From contig AP031359.1 of assembly GCA_037833965.1 (NCBI GenBank), positions 740,001 through 804,000 of the forward strand: DNA of 64,000 bases, in the 5' to 3' direction. The notes under the pieces were generated by a model. The model had not been told where the DNA came from, made no database searches, and saw only the letters and a program-made list of their open reading frames with translations. Origin of the DNA: Marchantia polymorpha subsp. ruderalis. Its lineage: Eukaryota; Streptophyta; Marchantiopsida; Marchantiales; Marchantiaceae. Position numbers and translations under genes: made by a program. This document shows positions 1-9,043 of this stretch, one piece after another; positions within the stretch are counted from its first letter, which is position 1; every line of letters begins with the position of its first letter.

Positions 1-297
1 AAGCGCGGAATTGGACAAGCGAATTCGACGAGTGCCGGAGGTTCTGCGCACGGAGAAAGCTTGCAGAGACGAGATGAAACTCAAAGAAAGTAGCGCATTC
101 CTCCACCAAATCGGGTATTTCAAAATCCTACAGATTCTGACACAATCATCAGACCATTATCCATCAGAACAGACGAACGAATGATCGTCGAAACCCCATC
201 GAGAATCCGGTCGAATCCAATTTCGCAGACGGGATTTGTGAGGAGTGGGCCATCCAGCCGTCCACTCCCGAGCTTTTATGCATCCGCGCCTCCTTGC
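1..297. other. No gene recognised; probable intron or flank of the OSTC-like exon
   Basis: No conserved reading frame or repeat shared with the rest of the window is visible here. On the minus strand it lies directly downstream of the OSTC-like exon, so it may be intron sequence of that gene, but no second OSTC exon is present before the window edge. Confidence 0.3.
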
Positions 298-486
298 AAA
301 AACACCACCGGCCGGATCCCTCCTGTGATCAGATCTTGTCTGCTCCCGATGTCTGGCGGCTCGACAATCACATCGCACACAAACCCGGAGATGACCAAAA
401 AGTACGAGACTAAAACCAAAGCAAACACTGCAGACGCCGACGACAATAACAACGGCGACGTCTTCAATCGTAAACTCGCACTCTGA
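298..486 (-). CDS. OSTC: Putative exon of plant OSTC, an oligosaccharyltransferase subunit (partial)
   Basis: The minus-strand frame reads a hydrophobic helix (AVFALVLVSYFLVISGFV) followed directly by CDVIVEPPDIGS and, after a short linker, IRPVVF. This order and the DVIVEPP-GS signature are characteristic of OSTC/DC2, a small ER-membrane subunit of the oligosaccharyltransferase complex that N-glycosylates secretory proteins. The family is known to have several membrane helices; only the first helix and its luminal loop are here. A 3' splice acceptor (TTTGCAG) sits just upstream of residue 1 at 487-493. The frame could end at a GC-type donor (GCAAGG) near 292-297; otherwise it runs to a TAA at 276-278. 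It is the only host-type frame without internal stops, so it may be a genuine exon with the rest outside the window, or a fragment stranded by transposons. Identification is by eye from family memory. Confidence 0.55.
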
Positions 487-606
487 CTGCAAACCTTAAA
501 ACTGTCACCAAACTACAGGTTCCAATGAACAAAATCTTTGAAAAAAAACCCTCATCAACTTCGTCGGCTTCGTGCGACCTCCAACGAGAAACGAGTTCTT
601 CGAGTG

Positions 607-898
607 AAATGAACGGGAGATTCCCCACTGGAATTCCCGTCGGTCAATTACCCTACTGGCAACAAACCGTCACCGTCACAAACATGAGTCAAGCCCAACC
701 CACTCCACACTCGGAGAATCCAGGTCGACGCAAAGGGGAAAGTCACTCTACGCTCCCAACGCTTCCAGGCTCGACTTGAAGAACTAACGTTCTTCGAGCC
801 GTCCCCGACTCTATACCCCTCGTGACCCGAACCCTATTTCCACGTCTAAATATAGTAAGTGTCTAAACTGCGTGAGCCGACTCGTAACTACATGACAC
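607..898. repeat. Dispersed repeat unit, copy 1
   Basis: This stretch matches 3001-3266 with scattered differences. Both begin GAAAT(G/A)AACGGGA and end CTACATGACA. A short hairpin, GAAGAAC-TAAC-GTTCTTC, is preserved in both copies. It opens a short + strand frame (525-779) that is not conserved in copy 2, so I do not call a gene. In this copy no terminal repeats are attached, and it abuts a truncated D-type LTR at 899. The 120 bases before it (487-606) contain nothing I recognise. Confidence 0.6.
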
Positions 899-1921
899 CT
901 TGAAGCCCGAGACTTCTCGACAGAGGTCGACCGACCTTCCTCAGTACAGGACTTCTTCTTGATCAGCTCATCCTTACCATTTGCCGCTTTCTCCACCGAC
1001 CGTGCTTCTTGATTAGAACACTCCTTCCTCACTGTCCTTCTACTCTCAGGACTGCTATCGTTGTCTAGAATTAATCTCTGGCCTTCATCTTCGACCGCGC
1101 CCTAGAGTCAGATGCTTGCATCGCAAAGAGGGCGGTTCGCTGTACCCGCACCTCTTCAACTGTAGCCTCGTCAATTCGACGTTTCTTCCTTGGCTAGGAG
1201 TCCTGCCGAACTCGAGGTCGCTTCCTCCTCTGCTGGGGTGAACTCCGTGGTTCGCCTTCCAGGTCCGAATTGACCTCGTTGGCCAACACTACCTCCTCTC
1301 CTTCTTGTTCCACATTCCGCATTGGGAACGCTATGCTCTCTTCAGCTTTCAGCATGTTCATGCCCCGATAGAAATTGATCAAAAATGGGGATAAGTAACT
1401 AGGCAACCCTCTAGAGAGTAACCCAATGTGCTGTCGGGTGACAGCACATTCCGTTGCAAATGGATACGTTCTCCGCGTAGAGCCCTCTCGATAAACCCCA
1501 CCTGCCAAGTCATCACGTAGGTGGATCGCTGCAGCCGAAGGATTTGCATCAAAGCCATCTCGATACCACACTATGTGGTACCCGTTCTTCCCTGTGCGGG
1601 GATGCTTGAATAGGTCGATGTAAGCTCTCCCTTCTTCTCTCGTCACTCGTACACTCTCGGCATTGAATGTGAGATCGCCATCGTCGCCCGCGCTTCTTCC
1701 CAAGACCTTCTTCCAGTTCCAAATTTCCCTGGTGTCGGGGTGGCCTTTGTATCCCGGCGTTTTGGCAATCCATTGTTGTCCCATTCTTGTATGATTGCAT
1801 CGCTCGTCCAATTCCATCCCCACAATAAAAACTCCATCTTTATCAGAATCAAATCACGACGATAAGCCTGTAAGCCAACCTCGGGCACGCATAGGGCATT
1901 GAGTTTTATCGGCCGCGCCAT
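899..1921 (-). pseudogene. LCC coiled-coil ORF, D family, 3'-truncated
   Basis: The frame starts with ATG at 1921 (MARPIKLNAL) and shows the family landmarks: LLWGWNW at about residue 35, WNWKKVLGRSAGDDGDLTF, HPRTGKNGY and LSPFLINFYRGMNML. One frameshift lies near 1720-1750, where the two frames splice cleanly against the D copy at 38320-40680. Downstream of the basic linker (KRPRVRQ) the frame is cut at 899 by the dispersed repeat, so the whole coiled coil is missing. Function is unknown; it is the LTR-internal protein described in the summary, here certainly dead. Confidence 0.7.
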
Positions 1922-2345
1922 CGCTAATCCTCGCTCTCCTCGTCCGCACGCCTCTGTCCCGCGTCGACGTCTATTTGTGAAATGCGTGCAACGAGCACCC
2001 GACTCCTTGGATAATCCCCGCCGTCGCAACGGTCTCCCATGCGTGCGAATTGAAGGTGCCGCCATTCGAATTCTTTCCCCGGCGGCACTATCTTTTACAT
2101 ATCCAGTACTCGTCACCCGTTTCGGACCGCGAAGCCTCAATGTTCTCACGTACCCCGGTTGAGTACCCTTCCTCCGAGTACCTGCCTGGGTACTCAAGTG
2201 AGGTAGTTCTTCACCTGTCTTCACAGGTTTGGGCCTCACCGCCCTCTTGAGGGCCAACGCAACGTCTGAGGTTTCCTCTAGAGTACTACCACTACCTCAT
2301 CTACCTCGTTACATTGCTATTCTAATTTAATCTAATTACTTCTGC
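899..2345 (-). mobile_element. D-type LTR fragment
   Basis: It holds the D-type LCC frame and, upstream of its ATG (1922-2345), the same kind of sequence as found upstream of the D frame at 40681-41160, including a closing TTCTAATTTAATCTAATTAC block matching 41114-41135. Both LTR termini are missing. The upstream part has short inverted repeats (GAGTACCC/GGGTACTC at about 2162-2198; ACCTGT/ACAGGT at about 2215). Confidence 0.65.
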
Positions 2346-2441
2346 TTTAAAAGGTTAAAATCGATCGCAATTTTCCAACCTTCTAAGCTATCACACGCGT
2401 GGAGGAATGTTAGGGCACGACAAGGACATTTGCGGTGACAT

Positions 2442-2570
<129 letters not shown>

Positions 2571-2611
2571 AAATCGATTGACCTTGATAGCAGCGAAGAC
2601 GCGATTAGAAA

Positions 2612-2884
2612 AATGGCGCCACCCACGCCGCCCAAGGTGCGGAAATTGGTTCCGTTGAAGGTGCCTTACGAGGAGTTACGACCCTATAGGCGGAAGCTTA
2701 TCGAGTTACACCTAGATTTCCTCCTATGGAATTGAAATTGCGTGTCGACAAGCATTTGTAAGGAGATTATGGATAAGAACCGGAACAAAGGAGAGGATCT
2801 CTGCGGCAATCCGATGTTGTGGACTATTGAGCACTAGAAGAGAGTTCTGGGGCCATGCGCAAGAGGAGACAAAGATTACATGTT
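2612..2884 (+). pseudogene. LCC ORF, A family, N-terminal remnant
   Basis: The frame starts MAPPTPPKVRKLVPLKVPYE and continues through FLLWN-NC, KEIMDKN and NPMLWTIEH, the family N-terminus. Two tryptophan codons of the family have become stops (TGG to TGA in the LLWNW box, and TGG to TAG after TIEH). It is interrupted at 2885 by the miniature direct-repeat element and does not resume on the other side. Confidence 0.7.
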
Positions 2885-3382
2885 TGTCGTGCGAATACGT
2901 ATCACCATACATCTTACATCGCTGACATGCTACTCACATACACATACGCACACATACACACATATAAGGAGCGAGAGAGTACACACTCAAATGTCATAAC
3001 ATGAAATAAACGGGAGAATCTCCACTGGAGTTCCCGTCGGTCTTATTACCCTACTTGAAACAAAACCGTCACCGTCACAAACATAGTCAAGCTCAACCCA
3101 CTCCAAACTCGGAGACTCCAAGTCTGACGCTCACGGACACTACTGCCAACGCGCTAGGCTCGACTCAAAGAACTAACGTTCTTCCAGTCTCCTTCGACGC
3201 TATATCGTACGACCTGAAACCCTAGGCGACTACTAAATTTAATACGATCAAAAGCTACATGACAGCTGTTGTGCGAATACGTATCGCCATACATCCTACA
3301 TCGCTGACATGTTACTCACATACACATACGCACACATACACACATATAAGGCGCGAGAGAGTACACACACAAATGTCACAAC
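2885..3382. mobile_element. Miniature direct-repeat element (TRIM-like candidate)
   Basis: Two 116-bp direct repeats (2885-3000 and 3267-3382) starting TGT(C/T)GTGCGAATACG and ending AAATGTCA(T/C)AAC flank a 266-bp centre that is copy 2 of the dispersed repeat. Each direct repeat contains an alternating CACATA/CACACA tract and a GCGAGAGAGT block. The layout recalls terminal-repeat retrotransposons in miniature, but I see no clear primer-binding site, polypurine tract or target-site duplication. It could instead be an insertion into a duplicated sequence. Confidence 0.5.
3001..3266. repeat. Dispersed repeat unit, copy 2 (between direct repeats)
   Basis: This copy matches 607-898, including the conserved small hairpin (AAGAAC-TAAC-GTTCTT at about 3171-3187). 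Point changes have put stops in the frame seen in copy 1. Confidence 0.6.
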
Positions 3383-3773
3383 TCGCCACCTTAGCTGGCC
3401 GTCAGGTCCCTTTGACTTCCAGGTAGCCCTATCTACAACTACATGCTATACACCTTTGTGGGTGCGTGAACTAGTAGGTCGGGTGCTATGTCGCCCCATC
3501 GTTAATCGCCTATCTGCAATTCATAACATGTGAAGATCAAGTCATCTACCCCTTTGAAGTACATCGAGGACAAACCCATCTTCCAGCCGGAATAACATCG
3601 ATAGGCGGAGTTAGGCATGACAAGTGCCATCCCCTAAAGCATCTATCACACACCAACATACGGGCTGCCTGACCAGCTGACCCACACAACATGCACCTCA
3701 AGCCAGCACGTACTTTTGCTAAGCTTGGGTCCATAGTGGCACCTACGTTTGGGAGGTGGCATGGCGCACAATG
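3383..3773 (-). pseudogene. PHD-finger fragment of unknown origin
   Basis: On the minus strand, 3546 to about 3735 encodes a complete C4-H-C3 pattern: CMLC, then CDRC eleven residues later, GWHLSC, and CPRC after fourteen residues. This is a canonical PHD zinc finger, a fold that reads histone tails in chromatin proteins and is also present in some transposon polyproteins. It is followed by TSKG and a TGA stop; no partner domain can be seen. 3383-3545 shows nothing further. It is wedged between the miniature element and a truncated B-type LTR, which suggests a transposon remnant or captured fragment rather than a host gene. Confidence 0.55.
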
Positions 3774-5265
3774 AATTTGAGAGTATATCGACCGCACCCG
3801 GATAGATGGCAAGTTAGCGATTAGGAGCAGGTCTTGGGGAGATGCGCGGGGTCCGAGGGTGACCTCTTGCTTGACAGCAAGAGTGTTCAGCTCTCGAAGG
3901 AGGAGGAGTCGACCTTCGACACCATTTTCAAGAATCGCCGCTCGCACAAGAACGGGTATAAGACCTATGACTACGTTGATAGGAAACGGCGAAATGTTGC
4001 GATGGCAAGTTTTCAGATTCTACAGCCGCACATGACTTCATATATGACGTCTTGGCAAGTGAGATTTGTGGAGTTGGCACTGGAAGGTACGCCAATTCAC
4101 TGGGCTCGTAATTTGTGGAAGGCCACGCGTCAGCATGCGGGAGAGGAAAAGGGGGGATCGGTTAATCATCTTTCCCTGTTCTTGATCAATTTCTATTGGT
4201 TGATGGGGTGTCTGACGGCGGAGGAGAAGAAACAATTTCCCTTGCTGTCGCGGATGAATCCGGGGAAGTTTGTGAAGGATGTCGAGGTTGATATAGACCT
4301 CGACGAAGTGCCCGCAATCACACCGCCGGGTCGACCGAGAGCAAAAGAAGAGCAATGAGGTGCGCAGGCACCAAGGAAGCGGAAATATTGTGAAGAGGAA
4401 GAAGTGAGACGGCAAGAATTGCTCGCTGTCCTAGTGAGGCGTCGGGCAACCAACGAGCAAACCCGACCGAAGCAGAAGGCTCGCAAGTTGATTCTGACCG
4501 CAGGCAGCGGCGCTGATACGGGACGAGCTGCAATTATGAGGGGATCGCCTTCCTCAGAGGAGGAGGATGTGAGTATAGAAGTTCTTGGAAGGTCAACTGA
4601 TGTTCCGGCGCCAAAGGCACATGTGCCTTTGGAGGAAGAATTTTGGGCCAGAGAGATAGGCTTGCGGCGACGGCAAGAGTGCCTGCGCTAGAGATGTGCT
4701 TGCCTTCGGAGCAAGTACCGTTCAACGAGATGTCTTCGGAGCAAGGGCCTTCAAAGCAAGTACCGTTCAAGGTGGTGCCTTCGGAGGAGGCACCTTCGGC
4801 GCAGAGACCCTTAGAGAACATTTCTACGGCTGAGGGCAGGGAGGACAAAGGCAGGGATGCGGAGACACGTGTGCTTTCTGCGGAGGGGGCGAACGAGTTG
4901 CCTTGGGAGTAACCAGAGTGGAAGGACTTAGCAGGGCCAACTTGGGTAGGCTCTCCCACCCCGCTGGAGATGTTAGCGGAACATGGAGTGGAGGCCGCAT
5001 TAGAGGAGGCTGCGAAGCCCAGCGCTAGGAAATCGCCCAGGATTTCGGCAGCAACAGAACTCCTAGAGTCGGAAGAGTACACGCCTTCGGAGGAAGAAGA
5101 GCTGCAGTAGGTGCGAGGTACGCCGACTTGAGTGTTGTGTGAGCAAGTGGTACCGCTACTCCGGTACCTTGATCGCAAGGTGACCAAGTAGGGGGATCCC
5201 CGCCAAGGTGGATCCTATTTTGAGCTGGTCCGAAATCGGACGCGGACCAAAGTGGCGGCGAATCC
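3774..5265 (+). mobile_element. B-type LTR, left part (host of the 5266-19777 insertion)
   Basis: This is collinear with the minus-strand B LTR at 57665-61619 and continues at 19783 after the 14.5-kb insertion. The 5-bp AATCC before 5266 is repeated at 19778-19782. Its own 5' terminus and ORF start are missing. Confidence 0.85.
3774..5265 (+). pseudogene. LCC ORF, B family, left half
   Basis: The frame runs from the WQVSDWEQVLGRCAG box through MTSYMTSWQV, IHWARNLW and NHLSLFLINFY to a low-complexity linker of repeated CTTCGG-rich codons. It ends with the RNRTRTKVA box exactly at the insertion. The first stop (TGA at 4356) is CGA in the homologous copy near 60250, a C-to-T change. Later stops are at about 4689 (TAG), 4910 (TAA) and 5108 (TAG). 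The linker (about 4600-4900) is built from short near-repeats of a TTCGGAGCAAG-type unit and is read differently in each family. The second half is at 19783-20482. Confidence 0.75.
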
Positions 5266-8198
5266 TGTAATGATAGACAAATACCAAAACGGAGCATAAT
5301 GGTACAGATCTGATCCCACGAGGACAGAATCAACCACAAAAGTCACGATTTGTCACAGAATAGCATTCTATGAAAGAGTTTCACTTCTTAGGCCAATGCC
5401 ACTCCCAGAAGACACTACCCAGCGAGAGTCAAAGACCCGCTAAGTAATGCATAACCACAACCACAGCCTGAGACTTTTCCAATCAACGCCTGTAGGAATC
5501 ACTTGCAATTCCACACTTATATTTCAGAGGGAAAACTTCCCAGCATTGCATATATCCCGACACACTAACCCAAATACTCAGACTTGAACTTGCTTAAATC
5601 CCAAGGAGCCTTGACTACTCAGAACATTCAAGCCGAATACACACAACTTCTTATGCGATAACTTCGACAAACAGGAGCGCACTGTGCTCAATGTCTGGAT
5701 CACACATTAGCACACGGATACAATGGATACAGGTTTACAGTCAAGACAAGCCAATTAGCAAAAAAGCCCTCCAAGAAAAGAGCCTTGGGTCTCTTTATTC
5801 ACAATGGAAACTCTAGTATATCAACCGCCTCAAGCGAATTGGTCTTAGGGGCTGTGCTGTCCGATGTAGCGATTACGGTGTCATCTGAACTTACATCTAC
5901 TCCTAGCCTACGCAACACGTTCAGACACTTCTCAAACCGCAACTTCAACCCGTTGGTTGTCTCGTCCCGCAGATGACGGTAGGCCTCCTCTGCCTTTTCC
6001 ATTCTCCTTTGCGACTCATGCGATCTCATGTCCGCCTTACCTACCTGCTCCCGCAAGCGTTGACATTCCGATTCAACCTTCACTTTACATTCAACCTCCG
6101 AAGTTCTGGCCGAATCACAATCCGTCAGTTTTTTGGCCCAATTCGCCAATTCCTCCTCATGCTTTCGGACCCCCTCTGTCACACTTGCTGATAGCTCCTC
6201 CGCACGTCGGAATTCCACCTCGCACTTACCCTCAATCTATGAAACCTTGCGACGAAGATCTTCTTCCGCCGTCTTCGCCTCTGCAATTTTGCCCCGAAGT
6301 TCTTTGGCGATGCAAACTTCTTTGGCTCTTCGGGCCTCCGATGTAGCAAGTTCCTTGATATGTTTCTTTTCTCGCTTCTCCGCAGTGGTGATCAGTCGCT
6401 CCAATCGCTTAACTGCCTCATCATATGCTTCCATGGATTTCTCCAACCTCGAGAGCAAATCCACTATCATCTTTTGCCCGTTCTTAGTAGATTTGCAAAG
6501 TCCACCACAGGTCTCCTCCAACTCTGCACATTGTCCGGATTCCTTCTCCAAATTCAATTGCAGTACTTCGCACTCAATTTCCTTCTCTCGAAGCTGGGCT
6601 TTTCGCTCCTGCAATGTCAACTTCACTGCCGCGCACTCGGTTGCCAAGGTTGCCGCTCGCTCCCGTGCCAATTCAGTCGCGAGATCCCACTCCCTCTTTA
6701 CTGCTAGTGCTCTCTTGAGCTGCGTTCTATTTCTTATCATCTCTACATGAAATCCTACCTCCTTGGACACAACATACTTCTCTCTCTTCCCATCCAGGTA
6801 CTTCAGTAATGGAACCACACTATCCTTCAAGAAGTCGGGGAAAGAAACAATTGACTCCTTCAGTTCCTCCTGCAAAGTCTTCGTCTCTTCTGCCGGCCTC
6901 ACTTCTCATGTAGGAGATGTCGTCAATGCTATGTATGGAGCATCTACCACCGTCCTTCCAACATGTGCAACAATTTGTTCCAGTACTTCGTCGCTTAACG
7001 TTAGCTCCTTTACCAATTCCTCGCTCGTCTTCAGATGTGGTATTCCTTCACTTCCCGCAGTTTGTGTCCGCTTCGAAGACAAAGAATTCGGACTAACTAT
7101 CTCCATTCCCTCCTTCAAAGGTTCCGCCAGTGCTTCTGCTCAAACTTTGATCAATAACCCCGAAGATCCTTCCCTCACTATAGGCTGTGTTGACTCGCCC
7201 ACTACGACTTCGGGTGTACTCATAATCGGGGCAACTATCTTTTCTACACTGCTATCGGATACTTTTGATGCCACTAACTCCTGATTTGCCCTCTTCTTTG
7301 GTCTTGTGTGAGTTCTCAACCGCCTGATCACATCCACTTCCAATTCCGTTCTTCTTACTTCAAGTGCCAAATCTCCCTCGTCATCGCTCACTACTCTCCT
7401 TCTCTTTGCCACTCGTCTCTTCGGCTTTTCCCGTCTCTGCGCAACTTCCACCTGAACTGGTTCTCGGGCTATCATTTGTGCTGGAATGGAGGGTCGATAG
7501 GTATCGTCCTCGGTCCCTTCGCTGGACTCGGCCGTCAAGATTTCCCGCTCCTTTGGAAATCGCTTCTCCTCCTCTCTTGTAAGCAACCCCATGCCTCGGT
7601 AGAAAATCACCAGGAAGGGAGTGAAATGATTGACCAATGATCCTATCCACCGATCGGACGCATTCACATAGACAAGATCGTGAAAGATCCTTGCCTAGTG
7701 TACTCCTTGTCCCTTCAAGATTCGTTTAAAGAACCCTACCTGCCAGGCTTTCACATACGTCGTACGCGTTGGTCGCAAGATGTGCATAATTTCCAACGCT
7801 ATCGCCCTTCTCTTAGGATCTATGTAATCCGCTGTCTTCCACTCGTTCATTCCCTGTCTCCCGGAACTGAAGAGTGATCCGTAAGAGAATTCTTCGGTGC
7901 GCTTAAGTCCCACGCTACTCTTCTCAAACAAAAGGTCTCCGTCGCTACCTGCGCACGGTCCCATCACCTTCGTCCAATGCTCAATTGTCAAGAGCATGGA
8001 ATTACCTCGAAGCTCCACGCCTTTGGTCTGGTTCTTATCCATTATCTCCTTACAGATACTCGCCGAGACGCAATTCCAATTCCAAAAGAGGAATTCAAGT
8101 CACAACTCGCTCAGCTTGCGTCTGAAGGGTCGCAATTCTTCGTAGGGCACCTTCATGGGAACCAATTTCCGCAACTTGTCACTCTTTTTTGGCCCCAT
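5266..8198 (-). mobile_element. 3' LTR (A type) of the 5266-19777 element, 5'-truncated
   Basis: It runs from TGTAATGATAG at 5266 to the ATG of the LCC frame at 8198, where it is cut and replaced by an oppositely oriented B-type LTR piece. The missing part is the upstream region that starts TGTGGTGCCTA in complete A LTRs. It contains H3 near 5528, the H2 loop at about 5653-5671 (arms here no longer pair well) and H1 at 5771-5789. Confidence 0.85.
5799..8198 (-). pseudogene. LCC ORF, A family: 800 codons in one frame with five stops
   Basis: A single frame of 800 codons from ATG 8198 to TGA 5799 has no frameshift, only five internal stops. Two are typical deaminations: TGA within SEL-LEF (CGA type) and TAG at 7692-7694 (tryptophan codon). 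The others are TGA at about 7137, TGA at 6903 and TAG at 6234. The last two also occur in the partner 5' LTR. Residue order: KLRKLVPMKVPYEELRPF, FWNWNCVSA, GPCAGSDGDLLF, RTTYVKAWQVGFF, NHFTPFLVIFYRGM, a basic KRRVAKRRRVVSDDE segment, LLKYLDGKREKYV, RNRTQLKRA, then about 300 residues of coiled coil. Near the C-terminus about 58 codons are deleted in frame (around 5915). TGA 5799 overlaps the AATAAAG box. No enzymatic motif is visible; a structural or envelope-like role would be speculation. Confidence 0.8.
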
Positions 8199-9043
8199 GT
8201 GTCCTTAGTTCTGTCACCGCGCAAAAGGAGCTACAGCTTGACGAAGTTACCGCATTTTGTAGCTAAAGGCCTTCGGCCGAATGCTCTGAGCTAGTGTAGT
8301 CTAGTTAGAACCTGAGCAGTTCGGACTTACACCTTTGGGTGATTGTTCCTGTTTTGACTCCTTCGGGATATTTTCCCCCTGAATGCCAAAGTGAAGTTTT
8401 GTTACTTCGAGTAAATCTTGGTTAACAATTCAGGTTGTACGCTGCTTGAGGCGCCTTTGGGGGTAGCTTCCGCAGTATTTCTGGGAATGACTAGCGCCTG
8501 AGAATTCAAACTCGTCAATAGACTGTTAAGTTGTGACACTGGATCTTTTCTCAATCGAGTTTCTTAGTTTGGCACCTTGTATTCTCTGCGCGTTTTGTGA
8601 GTTGAGTGTGTTGTTCACTGCGTGTGAGTGACTTCGGTTTGACGAAGGTACCGCATCCGAAGTAGGAAGTTCAACTAGGATGCTCTGCACTAGCAGTCAG
8701 AGTTAACAATCCGGAGTTGGGGAACACTACCTGCAGATTCTCTGAGTGTACTCTTGGAAAACTTTCCCCCTGAACCTTAAGTGGAGGTCCTAACCGATCT
8801 CTGAGTTGTGTTTTTATAGTTTCAGGTGTGTGTTGGGGTGAACTACACTACACTGTGCGTCCTCCGAGTGACCTCCGAGTTGAGCACTTGCAGTATTTCT
8901 AGGAGTGACAGTCGCCTGAGAATTCAAACTCTTCAATAGTCTGTTAAAACGTGACACTTTGTACTCTGTGTGTTGCCTCTGTCCCTGTGGGTTTGACCTT
9001 TTTGCTGCTATACTGCAGTTTTAGCCTTTGGTGGGTTATAACA
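8199..9043 (+). mobile_element. B-type LTR 3' part with two tandem leader modules
   Basis: The + strand sequence begins at GTCACCGCGC and ends GGTTATAACA, the B-type LTR terminus. It contains two successive copies of the leader module: H2 at 8229-8264 and at 8631-8663, H3 at about 8379 and 8755, each followed by GCCTGAGAATTCAAACTC and GTGACAC. It replaces the start of the 3' LTR and the end of pol in the surrounding minus-strand element, so it marks a deletion and rearrangement. No flanking duplication is seen. Confidence 0.8.

Noticed and set aside
1194..2257. Two overlapping minus-strand genes
   Set aside because: They are the two halves of one frameshifted D-type LCC frame, as shown by alignment with 40270-40680.
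2885..3382. Direct-repeat element as an origin or tRNA-derived SINE
   Set aside because: No tRNA A or B box, no poly(A) or simple tail; only the direct-repeat layout is supported.
4534..5187. 217-codon minus-strand frame opposite the B linker
   Set aside because: It is an antisense shadow of the CTTCGG-rich linker, which leaves several frames open; it has no conserved residues in other families.
5266..5798. Repeated hairpins as a CRISPR-like array or ribozyme
   Set aside because: There is one or two copies per LTR, no regular spacer array, and I saw no hammerhead core (CTGATGA with GAAAC) in the leader regions read.
6133..6750. 205-codon Ser-rich + strand frame
   Set aside because: It is the antisense of the LCC coiled coil; similar antisense frames occur at 17761-18378 and 29243-29938 for the same reason.
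6234..6905. Stop codons read as RNA-edited or recoded sites
   Set aside because: Editing of this type is organellar in plants, and other copies of the family decay at unrelated positions; deamination explains most changes without it.
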